Assembly (NCBI GenBank): GCA_910584035.1
Contig: CAJTZR010000070.1
Coordinates: 1 to 10,209 of the forward strand
Length of the DNA: 10,209 bases
Origin: an uncultured Christensenella sp.
GTDB lineage: Bacteria > Bacillota > Clostridia > Christensenellales > UBA3700
Reading direction: 5' to 3'
Both the position numbers and the translations under genes were made by a program. The notes beneath the pieces were generated by a model. It was given only the letters and a program-made list of their open reading frames with translations. It did no database searches and was not told the origin of the DNA. Shown here one piece after another: positions 6,893 to 10,209 of this stretch (position 1 is its first letter; every line of letters begins with the position of its first letter).

Positions 6893-8599
6893 ATGTTACG
6901 CACACTGACAATTAATAATATAGCTTTAATATCTTATGCAGAAATAGACTGGGGGCAAGGTTTAAATATCCTTACGGGTGAAACTGGTGCAGGTAAGTCA
7001 ATAATTATTGATTCACTTAACTTTGTGCTTGGAGATAGAGCGGATAAGTCACTTATTCGAGAGGGTGAGGAGGAAGCTTTAGTTGAGGCTGAGTTTGATG
7101 AAATCAATAGCATTACTCAAGAGATATTAAAAGAGTATGAAATTGATTTTGAAGATGGCTTGATTTTGTCACGTAAAATGACTATAGATGGTAAAAATAT
7201 TTGCAGAATCAATGGTATAAAAGTAACTGTCAGTGCGTTAAAGAGTATTGCTTCTTCTTTAGTAGATATCTATGGTCAACACGAAAATGCTATTTTACTA
7301 AATAGTGATAATCATATTAATATATTGGATAATTTTATTGGTGATAAAATCACTTGTGCAAAACAGGAGTATTTGCAAGCATATAATAATTTTAAGCAAA
7401 TACGATTTAAACTTAATGAATATAATAAAATGACTGATGTTGACATACGTTGTGAAATTTTGCAAAAGCAACTTGAGGAAATCAATGAAGCAAACCTTGT
7501 TGTAGGTGAGGAAGAAGAGTTGCAGAAAAAATGCGATATGTATGATAATCAAGAGGCGATTGTTAGGGCATCAAGTAACGTTTATACATTGCTTAATGGT
7601 GATATGGAAAACAATGCTTGCGACAGCATACATAGTGCGATTAGGGAATTATCTAAAATTGAGGAATATAACTCAGACATTACAGAATACATTGCACGAC
7701 TTGAGGAAACAAGAATTGAAATTGCGGATATTGCATCAAGTGTTGATAGCATTAGTAATAGTGTAAGTGTAGATGAATTTGAGGCACAAAAGGATATTGC
7801 AAGACTTAGTGTTATCCATAATATAGAGGGTAAATATGGTGATACAGAGGAACAAGTCTTAGCTTATCGAGATAAAATCGCAAGCGAAGTAGAGGAATTG
7901 TCAAACTACAGCTTTATGCTTGAAAAGTTGACAAATGATTATAATTTAGCTTTAGAAAACTTGGAACAAAAAGGTATTGACTTAAGTGATGTTCGTAAAA
8001 CTTACGCTACTAAGTTTGAAAATCTTGTTGTAAGCGAATTAAAGGAACTTGGTATGCAAAATACTGGTTTTGCTGTAGATATTGTCACATATAATGATAT
8101 TGAAACTATAGCACATAAAGCTAGTACAAATGGCATTGACATTGTGGAATTTTTGATTTCACCAAACTTAGGTGAACCGCTTAAACCACTAAGAAAGATT
8201 ATAAGTGGTGGTGAAATGAGCAGATTTATGCTTGCAATCAAAAAAATAACCGCACAAATTGATGGTGTTAACGTAATGGTATTTGATGAGATTGATACTG
8301 GTATTAGTGGCAAAATTGCTCAAGTAGTTGCAAACAAGTTGTATGATATATCTAATAGCAAACAAGTATTAGCTGTTACACATTTACCACAACTTGCGTC
8401 AATGGCAGATGTACACTTTTTAATTGCTAAATCAACAGATAATGGCAGAACAAATACAAATGTAACTTTACTTAATAAAGAAAAATCTGCTGTAGAAATT
8501 GCAAAAATGATTGACGGAATAGAGGCAAGTGAGTTTGCAGTATTGCATGCAGAAAAGCTTTTGGATATCGCAAAACAATATAAGGAAACTCATAATTAA
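6893..8599 (+). CDS. recN: DNA repair protein RecN (SMC-like ATPase)
   Basis: RecN is a cytoplasmic, nucleoid-associated SMC-like ATPase recruited early to double-strand breaks, where it helps bring DNA ends or sister duplexes together for RecA-dependent repair. The 568 residues fit the family (E. coli 553, B. subtilis 576). MLRTLTINNIALI is the standard N-terminus. Walker A is GETGAGKS at 29-36. A Q-loop-like DIYGQHEN segment follows. The middle (about 155-390) is a helical, charged coiled-coil arm. The ABC signature ISGGEMSR is at 437-444, Walker B VMVFDEID is at 461-468, and the switch His is in AVTHLPQLA. All ATPase elements are intact. The gene starts 115 bp after argR with its own strong ribosome binding site, so it may have its own promoter. 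It ends the operon, but no good terminator follows. Confidence 0.97.
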   Translation: MLRTLTINNIALISYAEIDWGQGLNILTGETGAGKSIIIDSLNFVLGDRADKSLIREGEEEALVEAEFDEINSITQEILKEYEIDFEDGLILSRKMTIDGKNICRINGIKVTVSALKSIASSLVDIYGQHENAILLNSDNHINILDNFIGDKITCAKQEYLQAYNNFKQIRFKLNEYNKMTDVDIRCEILQKQLEEINEANLVVGEEEELQKKCDMYDNQEAIVRASSNVYTLLNGDMENNACDSIHSAIRELSKIEEYNSDITEYIARLEETRIEIADIASSVDSISNSVSVDEFEAQKDIARLSVIHNIEGKYGDTEEQVLAYRDKIASEVEELSNYSFMLEKLTNDYNLALENLEQKGIDLSDVRKTYATKFENLVVSELKELGMQNTGFAVDIVTYNDIETIAHKASTNGIDIVEFLISPNLGEPLKPLRKIISGGEMSRFMLAIKKITAQIDGVNVMVFDEIDTGISGKIAQVVANKLYDISNSKQVLAVTHLPQLASMADVHFLIAKSTDNGRTNTNVTLLNKEKSAVEIAKMIDGIEASEFAVLHAEKLLDIAKQYKETHN

Positions 8600-8719
8600 T
8601 ACAATTTAGTGTCTATTCTTATTAATGTGATAAATTGAAAATATTAAAGTTTTAAAAATAATTAAATAATTAATGGTATTTTATGTTGGTAAAAAATTGG
8701 ACTAAAAATATCAAAAAAC

Positions 8720-8751
8720 TTGCGAAAATCGATACTAAAATTTATTATAAT
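8720..8751 (+). promoter_or_regulatory. Promoter-like site downstream of recN
   Basis: TTGCGA (8720-8725) is followed after 17 bp by TATTAT (8743-8748), itself overlapping a TATAAT (8746-8751). The shared 14-mer AAAATCGATACTAA occupies the spacer, where a regulator could bind. No gene lies directly downstream, so either it drives a small RNA or it is chance in AT-rich DNA. Confidence 0.3.
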
Positions 8752-8779
8752 GTATTTTGCTAATAAAAATATATTGATA

Positions 8780-8810
8780 TTGAACAAGTATCTACGATAA
8801 GGTATATAAT
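8780..8810 (+). promoter_or_regulatory. Second promoter-like site downstream of recN
   Basis: TTGAAC (8780-8785) precedes TATATAAT (8803-8810). The spacer is 17 bp to TATATA or 19 bp to TATAAT. No coding region follows. In this base composition, TATAAT matches are expected by chance. Confidence 0.22.
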
Positions 8811-8904
8811 GTAAAATGGAATTATTATTAGTAACTATTTGATATTATCAGAGCATTAATAATATAAAATTTTAATGTTATTTAATTTTGCTTGTAAAAA
8901 TTAT

Positions 8905-8924
8905 TTTGCCTAAATTTGCCTAAA
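8905..8924 (+). repeat. Perfect tandem duplication of a 10-mer
   Basis: TTTGCCTAAA occurs twice in a row with no spacer. It is one of the few G/C-containing spots in this stretch. Its function is unknown; simple slippage duplication is the likely origin. Confidence 0.7.
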
Positions 8925-9243
8925 GTAGCTCGTGTATATTTTGTAGTATGGAGTTATTTTAAATTAAAATATGTTGTAATAAAAAAGTGAATAGCATTAT
9001 TATTTATATATATTGTAAAAAATACTTCATACATTTCATAACAAACTATTGTAGTCTGCACAAAGTGTCTAATATTTATTATTGAAACAAAGTTATCTCA
9101 ACATTGTTACAACTTTAAATATTTATTTGTTAAAAGAATCAATTGTATTTATAAAAATTTGAATTAGTTTAAAATGTATAATTTTGTATGGTATAGAAAT
9201 AACCAAACATTAATTTATTTAAACAAAATTAAAATTTAAACAC

Positions 9244-9270
9244 TTGATTTATTATTAAAAAGTTTAATAC
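9244..9270 (+). promoter_or_regulatory. Possible promoter of the tRNA-Thr gene
   Basis: TTGATT (9244-9249) and TAATAC (9265-9270) are spaced 15 bp apart. The -10-like box ends 7 nt before the mature tRNA 5' end, a normal distance for a short leader. The spacing is short of the ideal 17, so this is tentative. Confidence 0.33.
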
Positions 9271-9277
9271 ACAATAT

Positions 9278-9353
9278 GCTACTGTGGCTCAGTCGGTAGA
9301 GCAGCTCACTCGTAATGAGCAGGTCGGCGGTTCGATTCCGCCCAGTAGCTCCA
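9278..9353 (+). tRNA. tRNA-Thr (anticodon CGT), CCA encoded
   Basis: A complete 76-nt cloverleaf that decodes ACG threonine codons. The acceptor stem GCTACTG (9278-9284) pairs with CAGTAGC (9343-9349), all 7 bp. The D stem is GCTC (9287-9290) with GAGC (9299-9302), loop AGTCGGTA. The anticodon stem is GCTCA (9304-9308) with TGAGC (9316-9320). The loop CTCGTAA has anticodon CGT at 9311-9313. The T stem is GGCGG (9326-9330) with CCGCC (9338-9342), loop TTCGATT. The discriminator is T (U73), and CCA is at 9351-9353. It stands alone on the + strand, with a strong hairpin starting at its last base. Confidence 0.96.
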
Positions 9354-9390
9354 ATACCTCTAAAGTGCTGTTGGCACTTTAGAGGTATTT
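9353..9390 (+). terminator. Terminator-like hairpin directly after the tRNA
   Basis: The 16-nt arm 9353-9368 (starting AATACCTC, ending AGTGC) and the arm 9374-9389 are perfect reverse complements around the loop TGTTG. The stem starts at the final A of the encoded CCA. The T run after it is poor (ATTT, then AACTATTTTG). Stem strength and position favour an intrinsic terminator, and the stem can also serve as a 3' processing signal. Confidence 0.75.
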
Positions 9391-9498
9391 AACTATTTTG
9401 GCAGAACTGCTGGGTTGCCTGCTCATTAAATCGGGGTCCCCAAAAAACTGAAAAGTTTTTAGGGGTGGGAAAAGGTCGGCGATTCGTTAAAGAGGGTT
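9391..9498 (+). repeat. Structured GC-richer island with tRNA-like fragments
   Basis: This stretch stands out against the surrounding AT-rich DNA. CCTGCTCATTA (9418-9428) is the exact reverse complement of tRNA bases 9313-9323. AGGTCGGCGATTCG (9473-9486) matches tRNA bases 9321-9334 in direct orientation at 13 of 14 positions. Between them lies GGGGTCCCC (9433-9441) and a 28-nt hairpin (9438-9465). It could be a decayed tRNA copy interrupted by a hairpin insertion, a trace of integration at the tRNA, or a dispersed repeat. It contains no open frame. Confidence 0.5.
9438..9465 (+). repeat. GC-capped hairpin with GAAA loop
   Basis: The arm 9438-9449 (CCCCAAAAAACT) pairs with 9454-9465 (AGTTTTTAGGGG) with a single A-A mismatch and a GAAA tetraloop, giving 11 of 12 pairs. 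Its left edge also overlaps the palindrome GGGGTCCCC at 9433-9441. The compact palindromic form resembles small repeated extragenic palindromes. Confidence 0.6.
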
Positions 9499-9521
9499 AC
9501 TCAATAGGATTGAGTTTGTTA
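9499..9521 (+). terminator. Second terminator-like hairpin after the tRNA island
   Basis: ACTCAAT (9499-9505) and ATTGAGT (9509-9515) form a perfect 7-bp stem with loop AGG, followed by a T-rich tail (TTGTTATT). It could be a backup terminator for read-through from the tRNA. The stem has only two G-C pairs. Confidence 0.42.
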
Positions 9522-9804
9522 TTGGAAAATTGTAATAGATTGTTTTAGTGAAAATAGGGAATTTAAAAGCATTACATAAATTAATTTTAATTTATATAGT
9601 AAGTTTTCATTATTAATATCAATAAAATCAATTATATATAGTGAAATTTTAACTTTTAAGAATGATAAAAATATAAAGAAATTTTTAAATATTATCTAGT
9701 GATATTTGTAAACATTTTATGCAAATAACTCATATAATATAGTAAGATAAGAATAGATTTTTTCTGACATATTTATTAACATATAATTTAGATAATCAAT
9801 AAGT
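9522..9804. other. AT-rich intergenic stretch before the last gene
   Basis: About 280 bp with no credible open frame. It contains an all-AT inverted repeat (ATAAATTAA at 9576-9584 with TTAATTTAT at 9587-9595) and several -10-like boxes. These are TATAAT at 9733-9738 and at 9782-9787, and a CTGACA (9764-9769) with TTTAGA (9787-9792) pair spaced 17 bp. The promoter of the last gene is probably among these, but I cannot choose one with confidence. Confidence 0.45.
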
Positions 9805-9856
9805 ATTACTACATATTTGGCTCTTGTTATGGGGGGCTGTATGTAGTAATTTTTTT
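9805..9856 (+). promoter_or_regulatory. Leader hairpin with T7 run before the last gene
   Basis: ATTACTACATA (9805-9815) and TATGTAGTAAT (9840-9850) form a perfect 11-bp stem around a 24-nt loop that holds a G6 run. Seven T residues (9850-9856) follow at once and run straight into AGGAG, the ribosome binding site of the gene at 9871. The shape is that of an intrinsic terminator or attenuator in the 5' leader. It may simply end upstream transcription. Confidence 0.55.
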
Positions 9857-9861
9857 AGGAG
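9857..9861 (+). promoter_or_regulatory. Ribosome binding site of the last gene
   Basis: AGGAG lies 9 nt before the ATG at 9871 and directly follows the T7 run of the leader hairpin. Confidence 0.65.
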
Positions 9862-9870
9862 TTTAAAATA

Positions 9871-10209
9871 ATGCTTATACCAAATCAATCAAATGTAACT
9901 TACAATTCTATAATTCCTAATGAGGGAGCAACTGCTGGACAATTGGCAAGCAATACCGTAAATACAGAAAACTTATCTGATTCTATATTAAAGATTAGTA
10001 GTTCTGATAAAACTTTAGCAAAAGAGGGCGAAATAGTCCACAATAAGGTTGTTATAACAAATAATTCACAAACAAAACTTTCATATACTTTTATTGGAAA
10101 TTATGAACCTAAGGGTGCAAGTTTTGTTGCAAATAGTGTTAAATTAAATGGAGTCGTTCAACAAAATAAAGATATGTATGCAGGATTCTATCTTCCCGAT
10201 TTAAATCCT
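9871..10209 (+). CDS. DUF11-like repeat-domain protein (5' part, truncated by window edge)
   Basis: An open frame of 113 codons starting at ATG 9871 that continues past the right edge. It has a good ribosome binding site and no internal stop. The N-terminus is MLIPNQSNVTYNS, with no signal peptide or membrane segment. From about residue 40 the sequence (AKEGEIVHNKVVITNNS, then GASFVANSVKLNG, then AGFYLPDLNP) follows the pattern of the DUF11 / conserved-repeat beta-sandwich domain. That pattern is a 'VxxxVTITNNS' strand, a 'PxGxxFVxGSVxVNG' block and a 'GFxLPDLxPG' end. Proteins of this kind in Clostridia are often long and built from tandem repeats, and their role is poorly known; a surface or spore-coat location is only a guess. 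It is isolated from the housekeeping operon by more than 1 kb, and a leader hairpin precedes it. Confidence 0.72.
   Translation, partial: MLIPNQSNVTYNSIIPNEGATAGQLASNTVNTENLSDSILKISSSDKTLAKEGEIVHNKVVITNNSQTKLSYTFIGNYEPKGASFVANSVKLNGVVQQNKDMYAGFYLPDLNP

Larger units (their letters stand above)
8600..9277. other. AT-rich intergenic stretch with no gene found
   Basis: About 680 bp between recN and the tRNA gene with stop codons frequent in all frames and no open frame of credible length with a ribosome binding site. It contains promoter-like boxes (8720-8751 and 8780-8810), one copy of the 14-mer shared with the recN upstream region (8725-8738), a perfect 10-bp tandem repeat (8905-8924), and an 11-bp palindrome TGATATTATCA (8840-8850). 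A small untranslated RNA is possible, but no stable structure is evident by eye. Confidence 0.6.

Noticed and set aside
7506..7766. Plus-strand open frame inside recN in another frame
   Set aside because: It is contained within recN's coiled-coil coding region, and the translation shows no family resemblance.
8816..8842. Eight-codon open frame after a promoter-like site (ATG at 8816)
   Set aside because: No ribosome binding site and no downstream gene for a leader peptide to control.
9461..9480. T-box-like GGGTGG segment downstream of the tRNA
   Set aside because: The T-box core needs GGGTGGNACCGCG; here GGGTGG is followed by GAAAAGG. No specifier stem or downstream aminoacyl gene is present.
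9321..9486. Intact phage attachment site pair at the tRNA 3' end
   Set aside because: The downstream direct match covers only 14 nt of the T arm and does not reach the tRNA 3' end. No integrase or phage gene is visible in the window.
9576..9595. All-AT inverted repeat between the tRNA island and the last gene
   Set aside because: The stem has no G-C pair and no T run; such repeats are expected by chance at this base composition.
1..10209. CRISPR array, insertion sequence, toxin-antitoxin or defence genes
   Set aside because: No regularly spaced repeats, no transposase or cas motifs, and no small paired genes were found on either strand.

Overview
The window is AT-rich and low-GC. It looks like a chromosomal segment from a member of the Bacillota (Firmicutes), most likely the Clostridia or a related uncultured lineage. 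Three things point there: the AT-biased codon use, the strong AGGAGG-type ribosome binding sites, and the gene order nusB-folD-xseA-xseB-ispA-dxs-nadK-argR-recN, a widely conserved housekeeping cluster in that phylum. This is inferred from protein motifs and gene order only; no database search was run.

Layout. Bases 1-8599 hold nine same-strand genes packed as a probable operon. The first is the 3' part of nusB (antitermination factor). It is followed by folD (one-carbon folate metabolism), xseA and xseB (the two subunits of exodeoxyribonuclease VII), ispA (prenyl diphosphate synthase), dxs (first step of the MEP isoprenoid pathway), nadK (NAD kinase), argR (arginine repressor) and recN (SMC-like DNA repair ATPase). 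Several junctions overlap: nusB/folD by 14 bp, folD/xseA by 8 bp, dxs/nadK by 4 bp (ATGA). Only three gaps exceed about 70 bp: before ispA, before dxs and before recN. The tlyA-type methyltransferase gene often found between dxs and nadK in this cluster is absent.

Bases 8600-9277 are very AT-rich and I find no gene in them, only promoter-like sites and a short tandem repeat. A tRNA-Thr(CGT) gene with encoded CCA lies at 9278-9353, followed directly by a perfect 16-bp terminator-like hairpin. The next ~130 bp (9390-9520) form a small GC-richer, strongly structured island. It carries fragments resembling the tRNA in both inverted and direct orientation, a GC-capped hairpin, and another terminator-like hairpin. 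After more AT-rich DNA, an 11-bp-stem hairpin with a T7 run leads straight into the ribosome binding site of a gene at 9871. That gene runs off the right edge and encodes a DUF11-like repeat protein.

How the genes work together: dxs and ispA belong to one route (MEP pathway to farnesyl diphosphate for cell-wall lipid carriers). nadK supplies the NADP pool used by FolD and the MEP reductases. XseA/XseB and RecN are DNA-processing and repair functions, and NusB and ArgR are regulators. The core operon is ordinary. The parts most worth a second look are the structured island after the tRNA, an exact 14-mer shared by the regions on either side of recN, and the leader hairpin of the last gene.
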